NCBI GenBank assembly: GCA_015178975.1
Contig: WHVD01000122.1
Coordinates: forward strand, 124,001-188,000
From: Hysterangium stoloniferum
Taxonomy: Eukaryota; Basidiomycota; Agaricomycetes; Hysterangiales; Hysterangiaceae
DNA: 64,000 bases
Reading direction: 5' to 3'
The notes below the pieces were generated by a model that worked only from the letters and a program-made list of their open reading frames with translations, was not told the DNA's origin and searched no databases. The translations under genes and the position numbers were made by a program. Positions 1-11,595 of the stretch are shown one piece after another (the stretch's first letter is position 1; every line of letters begins with the position of its first letter).

Positions 1-149
1 ATCAAAATAAGCATTGATTTGAGTTGTTTAAGCTTCATAGCGCAGCTCATTAATCTATCAGTATTTAAATTACTGGACCTTTGCTTGTTTTATTGTTGAA
101 GCTCTGTGACACTATAGCATATATTGAGCTATCTAAGAGAATCCCCTGA

Positions 150-280
150 ATACATTACAAAAGCATATGTCAGCATCAGGAGACTGACGGTTTCCAATGT
201 GATGACTTTGAACGATAACTTGAATCGTCAATAGGTGGCGATAACCTCGGGGACCGTGGGGTTGCGACACAGTCCTAACA
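150..280 (+). repeat. 3' end of an LTR (family A)
   Basis: This stretch matches the 3' end of the solo LTR at 35155-36604: the cagcatcagg block, the gataacttga block and the ggttgc block occur in the same order, and both end in taaca. This copy lacks the 700-bp insertion found in the other. The sequence before 150 is AT-rich and may be more of the same LTR, but I could not align it. From 281 to 432 there is AT-rich debris with a (TAAAA)-type tract resembling the end of LTR family B. No gene is supported in 1-434. Confidence 0.6.
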
Positions 281-434
281 CATGTGATGCATGACAAACA
301 AACTAAAATAAAATAAAATCCAGTGACCCAAAAAGGTGTCCAGATGTTTGGTGAAATTGGAAAGACAGCTCCAGAAATAAAATTGGCAAAAATCAGAAAC
401 AAATCAGAAGTAAGAGGTATACATCTGACCTATA

Positions 435-524
435 TGATGATGATTTCATGACATCATAGCTTTCCTTATCAGGGGAGTAAAAAATGAACAATGGACATGG
501 TGTATCCAGCCACTTTTTGCTCTT
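435..524. repeat. Left terminal inverted repeat of Tc1 element 1
   Basis: Pairs with 1650-1739. Shared blocks include catgacatcatagc in the outer part and agtaaaaaatgaacaatgga in the inner part. The arm is long for a Tc1 element, as is also the case for the other two Tc1 elements here. Confidence 0.85.
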
Positions 525-654
525 GTAATTAACTACCAATTTTTACCAGTTTCAGTATTTAGTGTATCCCCCCTTGGCCTTTAGTACTCCAGCAACCTTC
601 TAGGAATACTCTTGATCAATTAAAGGCATATCTCCATTGGAATAGCCTCCCATT

Positions 655-1547
655 TTACCTCCACCTCTCCCAGAGCTCCAACATGCTTTTGGGTGCCTCA
701 GAATATGTTCCAAGCCTTCTCTTCAACTCCCACCATAAGTGTTCTATTGGATTCAGGTCTGGAGACTGTACAGGCCAGTCCAAAACCTCCACCTGATGGT
801 CCTTGAACCAATCCTTGGCCAACTTGCAAGTATGTTTAGAGTCATTGTCCTGCTGGAAGACAAACCCTGTCCATCCCATAATACTCCACTGTTTTGAAGA
901 TATAGTCCTCCAATAGGTCCCTGTACATCTCCCCATCCATTCTCCCATCTACCTTGCACATGTACCCCACACCATGTGCTGTCATGCATCCCCAAATCAT
1001 CAGATTCCCCCCTCCAAATTTGATAGTTCCATTATATGCTACTGAGTGAGTGCAGAACCTGGTCTTTTCCACACCCACAACCTCCCATCAGAACCCTAAA
1101 CCAGTCCTCCTCAGTCCAATGCTGAAACTTGACAGCAAACTCATATCAAGCCTTGATGTGTTGAGAGGCAAGAAGGGGTTTTTTGGCCTTCACCACAGCC
1201 TTCAAATTCTCTTTCTTCAATGCATTGCAAATTGTCTGTGTGCAGACATTGAGGGAGAGGTAGAACTTGGCCTGGGAGGCATTATCAACCTGTCCAGAGA
1301 TGATAGAATGAACCAGGTGGTAATAATCCCTGGGAGAGAGCTTGGGAGGACAACCTCTGGAAAGCATTGGAAGTGGACCAGAGAGTTGGGAGTGAATTTC
1401 TGATACTGTAGAGTGCCCAATATGGAGTTTAGAAGCAATTGTTCTGAAGGACTGACCCTCCTGGAGAAGAGAAATGACAGAGAGTCTTGTTTCAGCAGAG
1501 TGCTTCTTCATAATGTGGTGGGAGGGTGAAATGAGGCAAAAGTTCAT
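655..1547 (-). pseudogene. Tc1-type transposase, broken
   Basis: Two minus-strand blocks make up one DDE transposase. The N-terminal block (1146-1547) is a helix-turn-helix domain with the usual order: ETRLSVISLLQEG, then IGHSTVSEI, then the basic GCPPKLSPRD linker. The C-terminal block (655-948) has the second catalytic aspartate in FQQDNDSKHT and the glutamate in SPDLNPIEHLW. Between them (948-1146) the reading frame is lost and the segment with the first catalytic aspartate (normally SDE) is missing, so the protein cannot be active. Intact Tc1 transposases are about 340 residues. Family assignment is firm and loss of function is seen directly. Confidence 0.85.
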
Positions 1548-1649
1548 ATAAATGTGTTATTTAAATATTTGGTCACATGACCCTGTTGAACCTAACCAGA
1601 AATTCCCACAGTTATGAACCTTAGTTGAGTTTCATGTATCAGTTGAAAG

Positions 1650-1739
1650 AGCAAAAAAAAGTGTCCAGATGCACCATGTCCATTGTTCATTTTTTACTCT
1701 CCTGATAATGAAAGCTATGATGTCATGCTTATGTCATCA
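1650..1739. repeat. Right terminal inverted repeat of Tc1 element 1
   Basis: Reverse complement of 435-524 with scattered mismatches and short indels. It ends at the TA at 1740-1741. Confidence 0.85.
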
Positions 1740-1741
1740 TA

Positions 1742-4255
1742 AAAAGAGATGGGTCATGGTATTGTCATTCCTGCACTACAAGGGGCTTTTGTCACCACAA
1801 ACCACTAGCTCAGGAATATGCTCACAGTGCAGGGATAATCAATGAAACCCACCAATTCATTTCAGCAGAAACAGGGATAGAAGATTTCAAAGAAGAATCA
1901 ATAGGAGAACCAATCTGTCATGTCCTTAGCTATGTGGAAAAGCCTATATCCTATTTGCCAATTCCTGTCCCCCATTAGGCACAACTTCCTGAAGACAAAC
2001 TTGACTATCCATGTCAGCTTCCTGAAATCCCACCTGAATGTTTCCCACTGAATTCAATATCATGCCAATGTGGAAACATTTTACCAGAAGATCTACCAAG
2101 AGAAACCATAACCCAAGAAATTGTTGTATTTGGGCTACAGAGAGTATATATTGGAAAAATTGAACTCCAACAGTGTATTACCTGTAAACACAATCAAAGA
2201 TATTATAGGCGTGACCATGGAGATCTTGGAATTTTCAACTGGAATAATGCATTCAGATTTACCCATGAGGTTCTTAATCAGTACACTAACACTTTTACTA
2301 CAGTTATCTTTCAGCAGATTCTCCAACCCCTCTCTGCTCCACAAAAACCTTCACCTGTGTCTGGTTTGCCTTTACAGCTCTTCAGCAGTTAGAATCTGGC
2401 ATGAAAGATCCAATATATGGACCTCATCCAGATATTGTTATTGCTGATGGGGTCAGCATTGGATATTCAGTGACAAAATGCACCTCTGGCCTTCATCCCA
2501 AGCTTTGATTTCAAAGGATTCTCCAAAGGTATCTGGAGTTAATTTAAAGCCATCCAGGATGACAATTCCAAATCCCAGTGTTCACAAAGTAATAAAGGAG
2601 CTAACTGCCATCAAAATCCCCCCAGCATCTGTCAACCTCACATTCTAGCAACAAGAGTTATATCCTGTTATTTCAGAAATTTTGAAATTTTACATCTTGC
2701 TATCTGATTCTAAAAAAATTGTTCCAGTCAGAGAACTATTATGCCAGGTGGGTTTCTTTCATGGTTCCCCACACAAATACCCTGAACTGACAAATTGAAG
2801 ATTGCTGCAGAAGATATCATATTTCAGCTTGTTCCTCTCACAGCAGTTTCTCTTCTTGTTAAGTGTTGTGTTGGAAACTTATTCCATAACTACCAGGAAA
2901 TAACTGGAACTCAGACACATCTACAGTAGATATGGTCAGGACATTGGCTTCAGCTTACATATGTACTGTGCCCCTAGACAAATGCTTGGGATGTCCTTGA
3001 TTTCAGAGGAGGGACTTATGCTGGAAGATTATGGATATTCAGAGTTCCAAAGAGTTCCAAATATTGAGCATACAGAAAGACAGAATGAATAAGAAAACTA
3101 AATTGATATCAGATCTGAGGTGTAGTCCAAATGTGATGGGCTAATTTATGTAGATGTTATTGCTATTGTACTATGAACTAGGATCACAATAAGACAGGAC
3201 TAGGAATGCAGATTCTGAAATGGCAACATAATAAGGGAATGGGTGAACAGTAGTCACAGACCAATTACCAAATGTGGAACAAAGGGTGAGGTTCAGAAGT
3301 ACATGTATGGGATCTAGTAATACAGTATTCCATGGATGGAAGTTGTATTGGGAAGTTGTAACAAAAAAGTATAGAATATTGGAGTATCTGGTAATGGAGC
3401 ATAATACTTTTACAGGAATTACATAGCTGTGAAACAGATCCTCCCACTACATTTACAACTATGGTGTCCAGTAATAAGAAACATTATATTGTCATACACT
3501 GGGGAGCAGTTTTTAGAACCCTTGTTCAAGGTTGCTCAGTGGCTTTCTGACTATGCACAACAGGTTTATAGTAGCCTTTCACTTCACACACCTCTCCTCC
3601 CATAAATATAGCAAGTCATCTAGACTGGAGAGTCTCTGGAAGCTGGTATGGTGGCCCACCAATTTGGGTGCAACCATCTTATCCAGGGATACCAAGGGAT
3701 GGTGTGACAGAGGCAGAAATTATAAAGGAGGAGACTGAATGTGGAAAATATTATGGCCAATACAGAAAGGCTCATTTAACTGGAGGGCTGATGATTCTAT
3801 GGTGCATCCAATTGGGCTAGGCTTTCATATTATGCCCAAGGCATAATGATGTCTTCTCAGCAATCTATACTCACTGGCCAGTTGCTCCTAAAATAATTGT
3901 ATATGATTTTGCATGTCAATTGGCACCATATTTTCTTATTTGTGAACCTGGTTATTTTGGACAAACCTGCTTTGTGGTTGATGAATTTCATGCTTCTGAT
4001 TACACCAAGTGCAGTAGAGCATCCCATGTCAGCTTTGTCATGCAATATGATCCCCAATTACAAGCTATCAATACCAGTGCTGCTGAAGAAGTTGGGAATT
4101 CTGGAGCTTCAAAAATTCGAAAGAATGTCAGCTATATGGCTCAATGCCATGCTAACCAGTATATCTGTTACAACCCATGCACTCAGCACACTGTCAGACC
4201 TGATTGGACCTCATGCAAAACTCCAATCACTCGCAAACTGATGGTAACCTGACTA
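1742..4255 (+). pseudogene. KDZ-type transposon relic with cysteine-cluster region
   Basis: A decayed coding region of the Kyakuja-Dileera-Zisupton type. The upstream part (about 2040-2500) translates, across frame breaks, to a CPCGN and CITCKHNQRYY cysteine cluster followed by GIFNWNNAF, as in the CxC domains that accompany KDZ transposases, and then IVIADGVSIGYSVTKC. The core (about 3430-4245) contains THWPVAPKIIVYDFACQL, EPGYFGQTCFVVDEFH and QAINTSAAEEV, the conserved KDZ block. Stops and shifts are frequent and an LTR sits inside (2857-3414). It is a transposase by family knowledge. No terminal repeats were found. Confidence 0.7.
2857..3414 (+). repeat. LTR-like sequence, family D, copy 1
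   Basis: Begins TGTTAAGTGTTG and ends TTTTACA, and interrupts the KDZ coding region. Its reverse complement recurs at about 31880-33124, where a second LTR is nested in it, and a short piece recurs at 41770-41850. It carries the block ggcttcagctta...gtgcccc shared with families A and C. I did not find a convincing target duplication, so the ends are approximate. Confidence 0.55.
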
Positions 4256-4489
4256 ACCCCATTTAGCACTTTCATTGTTCCCAATTGGTATTTTCATCTG
4301 CCCTTATTCTATACAACCAGTCTATGCCTTTTCTGCCCCCATCGTAGTCTATGTCCAGATTTATAATGTTCCCTCTATTGGTCTCCATTTTTGTGTCACC
4401 CTATACGTAGTTCTGTCTTCTCCATTAATACTTTCCTTTGTTCTGTTTTCATTTGGATAAGTGCCAGTTTTCTGTGTATATGCCGCTCA
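4256..4489. other. Unassigned AT-rich sequence
   Basis: Lies between the KDZ relic and the recognisable part of LTR A. It may be the divergent 3' half of that LTR or KDZ debris. I see no gene or RNA in it. Confidence 0.4.
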
Positions 4490-4758
4490 TGTATCATAGT
4501 ATTAGGACAATCAGAATATTGACTCAGAATACTCCTAAATAACTCTCATAGTCTCACTCTAAATATCCTTCTCCATCTCTGCTTGCGCTCACTCACCCTT
4601 GGTCTCTGACTCTCGGTTTCTGACCCTTTGACCCAACCACTACTTATCCTTTGGCTTCCAATTGGTAACTTACTGAGAGGATTATTCGACAGGACTAGTT
4701 TTCTGCCCACCTGAAATTTAAGGACACCCGATGGTGACTTGTGAGGGTGCAGCATATA
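4490..4758 (-). repeat. LTR family A, 3' part (split by Tc1 element 2)
   Basis: The reverse complement aligns with the solo LTR at 35220-35455 through the blocks gggtgtccttaaattt, aaaactagtcct and atattctgattg. The remaining 5' end of the same LTR lies at 17760-17831, displaced by a Tc1 insertion. The join cagctta/tatgctgcacc matches the uninterrupted copy at 35220. Confidence 0.75.
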
Positions 4759-4972
4759 CAGTAGGCAACAAAACCATTCAGATGTTTCTTTGTTTTGAAA
4801 AGATCCTTTAGCATTAGCCCAAAATAAATTTTAAAAGTTCTGAATAAATTATGATAGATGCTCTAATATAACTAAATGTTGATTACATAACCATGATGTC
4901 ATATGTCCGTTTATGGTGATGTAATAATAGGATTAATGAAGCTTGTACATCTGAACGGTTTTGTTGCCTGTA
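4759..4972. repeat. Left arm of Tc1 element 2 (IR/DR type)
   Basis: The arm has an outer ggcaacaaaaccattcagat and, about 190 bp further in, an inner catctgaacggttttgttgc in the opposite orientation. Each arm is therefore bounded by two copies of the same likely transposase-binding site, the IR/DR layout known from Sleeping Beauty-type Tc1 elements. Confidence 0.8.
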
Positions 4973-4995
4973 TTTTATAAACCCTATATACTAAA

Positions 4996-6006
4996 CTAGT
5001 ACTTGGTATACCCTCCCTTGGCCTTAATTAAAGCTTCTACTCTTCTAGGCACACTCTCTATCACGTTCTGACACACCTCCTTTGGTATCTTTTCCCATTC
5101 CACTTGACAGCGCTCCCAAAGCTCCTCCACTCCACTAGGTGGTGTTTCATAGTCAGCTAGCCTCCTTTTCAAGTGCCCTGCTCTATGGGGTTTAGATCTG
5201 GAGACTGTGATGGCCACTTCATCACATTGTAGCTATGGTCATCAAACCACTTTCGAGCCAGTTTGCTGGTATGCTTTGGATCATTATCCTGCTGGAAGAT
5301 GATATCAGATGGAGTTTTGTTGTAAAACTCAAGGGATTGCTGAAGTTCATCCTCCAAGATAGAGCAGTAAAGTTGTGAATCCATCTTCCCTTCAATCCTA
5401 GTGGCATATCCAATGCCTTCCCAAAGCATGCAACCCCACATCATCACACCTACCACCACAAAACTTCAATGTTCCCTCCACCTGCCTATCAGTCAACCCC
5501 TCCCCCACGTTTCTCCACACCCACTTCCTTCCATCTGACCCAAGACAATTGATTTTGGTCTCATCAGAGAATACAACTCTCTTCCAGTCCTCCAGAGTGT
5601 ACTCCTGATGTCTCTCTGCCCACTGTAGCCTCTCCCTCCTGTGAGATTGTCACAGAAAAGGGCACTTCTTCTTCACCACAGGCCTTAGGCCAGCTTTGCA
5701 TAAGGCATGACAAACAGTTTGGGAGGAGAGGGATTGATTTGTGACATCCTGAAGAGACTAGGTAACTTGCACTGCATTATCAGCTTTCTGCCTGCAAATG
5801 AGATGCTTAGCATAGCTGATATTGGCAGATGTAAGTTTAGTTGGACGACCACCAGAGGACTTGGGAGCCTCAGGACAGTATTCAGAGCGTATTTTTGAGA
5901 TAGTTCCAATGCTAACACCAGTGGTCTGATGAATAGAGTGCCCAGAGACATCAGAGAGGAGCAGAGTAATGATGTGTTTACGAATAGTAGGGGGAACAGT
6001 GTGCAT
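4996..6006 (-). pseudogene. Tc1-type transposase of element 2, frameshifted
   Basis: Starts with MHTVPPTIRKHI at 6006 and runs through a helix-turn-helix (VSIGTISKIRSEYCPEAP) and a GGRPTKL linker. Shifts into other frames occur near 5758 and again before 5459. All three catalytic residues remain: D in VVFSDETKIN (about 5563), D in FQQDNDPKHT, and E in SPDLNPIEQ. The tail ends RRVEALIKAKGGYTKY, close to the tail of Tc1 element 3. The upstream region has been separated from the reading frame by the LTR at 6009. Broken by frameshifts only, so a recent loss. Confidence 0.85.
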
Positions 6007-6008
6007 GG

Positions 6009-6637
6009 TGTGAAGAGTGGTAGAAGTTCTAACCGTTCTATATATGAAGAATATCGACCGTTGAAGTACGATACCACAATGTATTGACTGTCTAAGTCTA
6101 ATACGGACCGAACACGTATTGACTACTTAGTTCAATACGGTAGAGAGAAATAGCTATCTAAAGTAAGGTAGATAGCTAGAACAAATAAGCAGAATCGACT
6201 GGTTAAGTGCGATTCTGGACAACTGCTCGAGTGCAAGTAGAGTAGTTAGAGAGTCGAATAATAGAGTAGCGTGGATGTAGTCCATGCGAGTTGAGATAGG
6301 GATTGAGTTTCAACTGATACAGTTTGAAACTCAGTTTGAATGAGTAGCTAAAGCCCGTCTGTGACGGTCGAGATGATACACCAATCACAACTTACAGGAC
6401 ACTAACGGGTGTCTGGGTAAGTCGTGGTTGCGGTGTAAAAAGTGTCTGAGTTCTAAACTATGGGCGCTAGAATACATACGTCTGGTGTGTGTGCGCCCAC
6501 AAGAGTCGATGTACCACATACATAGGTCGTCGAACTAATTATAGATATAATGAAAGAGAGAAAATAGAAATAATAAAGGAAATATAGTAAGAGCACATCC
6601 AACTATATTTCCTGAGTGTATTTCGCCATACCTCTCA
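6009..6637 (-). repeat. 3' LTR of the chromovirus
   Basis: In the sense orientation it runs TGAGAGGTATGG...CTCTTCACA. It is about 97% identical by eye to the 5' LTR (roughly 15 substitutions, mostly transitions, many at CpG), plus one 35-bp segment between two gtattgact repeats that is absent from the 5' LTR. Confidence 0.9.
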
Positions 6638-6652
6638 CAGTGCCCCCCAGGT
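6638..6652 (-). promoter_or_regulatory. Polypurine tract
   Basis: The sense strand reads CCTGGGGGGCACTG directly against the start of the 3' LTR (TGAGAGG). This is the usual plus-strand primer site of an LTR retrotransposon. Confidence 0.6.
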
Positions 6653-6664
6653 TGAAGAGCTATG

Positions 6665-9135
6665 TCAAAGAAGATGTCGAAGGACGCTTGGAACTCCTCC
6701 CCATGCATCCTGCGATGAACCCCCAAGGTGTAGGATAGCGTTGCCCCAGGCGAGACGCTTGGCATGAAAGGAAAGAGTGATGTCCTCCCGCCTCGAAGCG
6801 TCATTGGCGGATGTCAACCCATCCAGTTTTTGGATCGACAAGACCCAACGACCATAGGCCTTCTGGCGCGTTCGAATTATGGCGCGAACGTGATCAGCGG
6901 AAGCATCAGTTATGTGGGCAAGGAGAGGGGGTCGAGGGTGTAGTGATGGCAGGGTAGGAGTGATGAGCGGTGTGGAGCTCATGTCTCCCTCAGAGGGGAT
7001 TCCTCTCGAAGTGTCCAAATCCGGCAACAGTTGCTCCAACAAGTCAACGAGGTCCACTGCAGAGTGGGTTGGTGTGTGGTCAGGAAGAACACAAGAGGAG
7101 TTCACAAGTAAGGACCGAAACATGGAAAGTTCCACCTGTTCTATATCCTCCACTAAACGCCTGTTCCTTAGGGTCGTTGATGCATAAATAAAATGCGCTC
7201 ATGCGGTCCGACAAAGTGAGAGACCCGCTATACCCCTGGATATGCCCTTTAAGAAGGGGGTGCTGCAGGGTTGGTCCCAGTCGCATTAATGTGCGTCCCA
7301 CAGTGAAGATTTCAGAGGGGTAATTAATAGACACGCGCATCCAACTTGACTGGAAGGGATGGGAGGGGCCAGCCGTATCCTCAGAGTGGAGGGGAGAGGA
7401 CGGCTGTGGCGGGGGGCTGCGAATGGGGTGGGTCGAGGGGGGGTCCATGACAAGGGGCTCATCGGCCTGAGTTCTTTGTTTCCCTTTTGCTTTTTCGCTT
7501 AAGGGGGGAGGCTCCTCGAAGGCTTCCATTGCCGGGGGGTTCCTTGGAGATGTCTATGGCTGAGAGAGGCACTTCGAGGACTTCCTCCATAGGCGTTGCG
7601 AGAACTTCCGGGATAGGGTGATCAACATCCATTAATGTTTTGTTAGGATGCTGAATGGGACTTCCCAGAGAAAAGCAAGGGGAGTAGGGAGAGGTGGGCA
7701 GTGGACTCCGCGGTGTCAAGGAAGTGAGGGGAATGTTAGACACCGCAGGGACCAAAGGCGTCGAAGTAGAGTGGGAGGCGACGAGAGGGTCAGGTGATGT
7801 GCGGAGGGGTGAGATTGGCTGCGGTGCTGGAGGAGGCTTGGGTATGGATGAGGACGGTGATATAAGACAATGTCCTGCGAAGGGGAGGGGTAGTGGTATA
7901 GGGGGAAGAGAAGGCAGCTTGGAGGATGGTACAAGACTTCCCGGTAGCTCCGAAAAGGGTGTAAAGTGCTGTAATGTGGGTATGGAAGAGACTGGTGGAG
8001 GTGGAGGGAGATGAGAGGAAGTGGATGGGATTGCAGAGTCTGCTGGACGAAACCCTCTCCAAACTCTGACGGAAGTTGGTAGCTTTCGTCGTTGGTTAGG
8101 ATCACTCGTGAAGAAGTGAATGTTGTCAGGGAGTAGGAAACCTTCATGGCAGTCAGCACTGAGGTACTTGCTGTCGTAGGCAGGGTAGCGAGATTGGTCG
8201 TCCTCTGAGTCAGATGAAAGATCACCGGGCCCCATCCGGTAGGTCCGTTCCTGAGGTCCATGGTGTGAAGGGGGTCTGGGAGGTAATGCAACTCCATCTC
8301 CACGTCACAATGCAATGCTTTGTAATTTGATCCTTCCTACTTTGTCCCAATCGTAGAAGGTGACTCCATCTTTTCCTTTCCTACTTTTTTGGCCTACACT
8401 CCGAACACATGGCGTGCCCCCGTCGCTGCAATCCGTTTCAGCGAAATCCGTCCATTTATGACCCGAAGGGGGAGCAATGATTGAAGGATTATCGTGCCCT
8501 TCCATTTTCCTCCATTCCTGCCGTGTCCGCCTTGAAGGGACATTATCCCTAGCCCCCATCCTCCGCTGTCCTTCCAAGTACTCCTCTCTCCTCTTCCGTT
8601 TAAGCGTTTTCAATTCCTCCTGAACCTGTGTGGAGAAGGCCTCAGACTGCTGTTTCTTTCTGATCTCCTCTTCGGTAGAAGGGAAAATACTACGAGAAGG
8701 TGGTGGGGTTTCCCTCCATGTTCCCGAGGGAGCCCCCCAAGTATTAGAGGACCATGGTGCAGCTTTTGAAACGGAGTCCATCCGCGTAGGATTCGTGGAT
8801 GATGAGGTCTCCTCCATGCGCTCGACAGTTTCTGTTTGAGGTGATGGGGCAGAAGGAACTGTAGTTTGAGGTTGAGGTATTCTTTTAAAATTGGGAAATC
8901 GGGGTCTGGGAAGAGGAGCGTATGGAGTAAAGGCGGTTCCATTCCCCGAGTTGGTGGACGTTCCCGCGATGTCGCCCTGCGCAGTGGAGGGTATTGGCAA
9001 AGGCGTTCCAGAATTACTCGTGGAGTGCTCGACTTGTTCAGTGTGAGACGGTGTGGTAGAGGTATTAATAGGTTGAGGTCGTGGTATTCTTTTGAAGTTG
9101 GGGAACTTGGGTTTGGGTTGTTGCTCCTGCGACAT
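6665..9135 (-). pseudogene. Extra coding block between chromodomain and 3' LTR, unknown function
   Basis: About 820 codons in several overlapping frames: 8305-9135, then 7459-8235, 7080-7529 and 6665-7153. Part one starts MSQEQQPKPKFPNFKRI and contains the motif FPNFKRIPxPQ twice (about residues 10 and 81). It ends in a basic/polar segment with TFYDWDKVGRIKL. Part two begins with an acidic GDLSSDSEDD stretch, then RRKLPTSVRVWRGFRP, then a long Pro/Ser/Thr-rich region. Part three has LMRLGPTLQHPLL and NDPKEQAF. Part four has a helical region and QKAYGRWVLSIQKLD. It shares strand and boundaries with the element and stops against the polypurine tract, so it belongs to the element. I see no signal peptide or membrane span, so it is not an envelope-type protein. 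I recognise no domain. Confidence 0.6.
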
Positions 9136-9306
9136 AGTGTACTGATTAGAGAGGTTGACGTGGAGGGAAGAGATGGGGGGAATAAAATTTTCTTTAGCAA
9201 ATTTACGTATTTTATATTAATTTCAAGCTCTGCTCAGTTATTGAAGTGAAAAGCCGAGGGGGAAGAAAGTAGGGGGGGGGGTAGAGCTAGAAGTAGATAA
9301 ACAGTG

Positions 9307-10473
9307 TTATTGTCGTAAGGATGTGAAATGATCATTAAATTCGATAAATAGTCTGTAAGCTCTAAGAAGAGCGGGAGTGTTACGAAGGTCATTGCCGTTT
9401 AACCAAGTGTCCTCCTCCGGTCCATATCCTTTCCATTGAACCTGGAAAAGGAGTCAATTGCGATGCTTTTTGTGTCCTACTATAGCTTCTACTTCGTACT
9501 CCTCGTCATTACGATTGAGTTCTCGAGGGTTCTCGAGTAGCTCCCTGGATCCGAATTCCTTAGGGGAGAGGTGGTACTTTTTAAGATGGTCTCGATTAAT
9601 CACTGGATGTAATTGATATTCCGAGGGGATGTGGAGTCGGAAGACTTGAGGATTGATCTTTTCCAAGACTTCAAATGGCCCTATCCGTCTTCGTATAAGT
9701 TTTCTTCCAGGTCCCTTGGCCTCGACGAGCTCGAGAGAATGGGGATTAATCAGAACATAATCTCCCTCTGAGATATCTTCCACTAATCTCCGTCTCTTGT
9801 TGTAACTGCGAGCTTGGGTCTCTTGTGCTCGCGCAATCGAATCCCGCGCCGCTTGTCGGTGATTTTCCAATTCTAAGATCCATTGGTCGGCTAAAGGGCT
9901 ATCTGATAATTCTCTGGGAACCACAGGGTCGTCCCCTCCTAGACAGCTAGACATTCCTCTTGGTAAGTAGCCCATCAGCAAAAAGGCCAGCGCATAGCTT
10001 GTTGAGCTTTGAACCGTCGAATTGTAGGTATGAGCCACTACTTGAGTCCATTTAGACCATTCCTCCTTCAAAGAGGTGCAGTACGCTCTGAGCATTTTCT
10101 CCACAATAGCATTAGCATTCTCCGTTTGACCGTCGGTCTGAGGATGGTGGGACGAGGATACTGCAAGGGCACTTCCATATACTTTGCAGACTTCTCTCCA
10201 AAACCTACAGGTCCACCTCTTGTCTCGATCACAGATTATCCTTGAAGGCAGGCCGAAAGGAGTGGCTACTTTATTCACGAAGATTCGCACAAATCCTTCT
10301 GCGGATAGATCTGAAGTGGTGGGTTCACAGATCAAGAAACGCGTGAGTTTATCCATGGCAACGAAGATGGTGGAATAACTGCCCTCTGTAGAAGGAGGCA
10401 ATCTGGTAATCAGGTCCATTGAGACAACCTCAAACAGCCTTAGGGGTACATCCGCCGGTCGAAGGGCTCCTTG
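9307..10473 (-). pseudogene. Integrase core and chromodomain of the chromovirus
   Basis: The catalytic core shows all three acidic residues: D in FVAMDKLTRF, D in IICDRDKRW and E in HHPQTDGQTENANAIVEK. The C-terminal part has the usual GPFEVLEKINPQVFRLHIP and HPVINRDHLKKY, then a chromodomain starting EYEVEAIVGHKK and, after a TGA at 9454, continuing VQWKGYGPEEDTWL. Chromodomains of this kind steer integration to modified histones. Another stop (about 10474) separates the core from the zinc-binding N-terminus. Coding ends at 9307. The 170-bp gap to the next block (9136-9306) shows nothing of note. Confidence 0.9.
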
Positions 10474-11595
10474 TCAAGCAGAATGATCAATTTTAGTTTT
10501 CTGGCATATGTCGCAGCTGCGAGCGTACGCCACGCAGTCCTGCAACATCCTCGGCCAGAAGAAACGGTCTTTCATCAGATTAAAGAGCCTGTGGCTGCCT
10601 GCATGAGCTCCTTCGAAAGGATTATCGTGTATCAGCTTGAGTATGGTTGTCGTCATGCTGCTAGGAATGCAGATTCGACTTTTCCAGTCTGAATCTCGAA
10701 AGAACAATAGCTTATTCTTGCTGATAAAATAATGCGAAGGAGTGGCTACCATGTTTGGAGAAATGGGATCGGCGGTGTAATAATTCCTGAAGGCGGGATC
10801 TTTCTGGTATCCGTCGCGAAGTTCCTTAGCGTAATTCTCATCGATCTCTATAAGTAATTGTGGATTCGAGAGAGTAAAATCCGCCTCATCAGTCTCATTG
10901 TTTCTGGGAAGGTTGTGCAAGTCCCATTTCATTTGGGGGACCTCTTCGACGGTTCCGACAGGTTCAACTAACTCGTGATGAGTGAGAAAGACGGCCTTTT
11001 CCGCTGGTTTGTTCTCCCATAATGTCTCTTTGTCGTTCCGGTTATAATAATCCACTACGATTGGTAAGAGATCGTCTCTCGTGGGGCTAGCACAGTCAGG
11101 TACTCGAGGAAGTCTAGATAATGGGTCAACGTTGCTGTGTATCCATTCTGCTCTATGTAGGATTTCCAGACTGGGGTATGCAGCATATACCGCCCCCCAT
11201 GCGGCCAGTCGACGATTAGTGTTCTCATAAGATCTGGCCCATTGTAACGCCACATGATCAGTGATCAAAAGGATATGTTCTCCCTCGATAAAGGGCTGGA
11301 AATGGACCAATCCTTCTTTAGCAGCTAACGCTTCTCGCTCTGTGGCTGAGTAGTTACATTCCACTTTTTTGAGCATACGGCTCCAATAGGCGATAACGTG
11401 TTCAACTGTGACACTAGTGTCATCAAAATCTGCGGCCCAGGAATCCGTCCAGGTGAATTCCGGCTCCTTGGTTTTATAACGAGTAACAAAAATGGGGACG
11501 TCTCGTGATTGATCGAAAGCTGCCCTTGCTTGGGCATAAATTTTCGTATCCTTTAGGTCCCTAAGCTCATTTTTTGTATTTGCTGGAGGCAACAT
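10474..11595 (-). pseudogene. RNase H and integrase zinc-binding segment
   Basis: Continues pol from the reverse transcriptase after a frameshift near 11560-11595. RNase H features: FVTRYKTKEPEF, YWSRMLKKVECNYSATE, the E of ATEREALAAKEGL, LLITDHVALQWA, and the final IHSNVDPLSRLPR. The HHCC integrase N-terminal domain follows as HAGSHRLFNLMKDRFFWPRM with C-x2-C in SCDICQKTK. A TGA ends this block just before the core. Function is degradation of the RNA strand and the start of integrase. Confidence 0.85.

Larger units (their letters stand above)
435..1739 (-). mobile_element. Tc1/mariner-like transposon 1
   Basis: A 1.3-kb element bounded by inverted repeats of about 90 bp (435-524 and 1650-1739) and flanked by TA dinucleotides at 433-434 and 1740-1741, the canonical Tc1/mariner target duplication. 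It contains a broken transposase on the minus strand. It lies in debris next to the KDZ transposon relic that follows. The arms are well conserved although the transposase is dead, so it may still be mobilisable in trans (inference). Confidence 0.85.

Noticed and set aside
133-402. 89-codon minus-strand ORF with hydrophobic residues
   Set aside because: It overlaps a recognisable LTR end, has no domain, and its frame is not conserved in the other LTR copy.
6665-9135. Envelope gene capture by the chromovirus
   Set aside because: No signal peptide, no transmembrane segment, no fusion-peptide-like region; the composition is disordered and polar.
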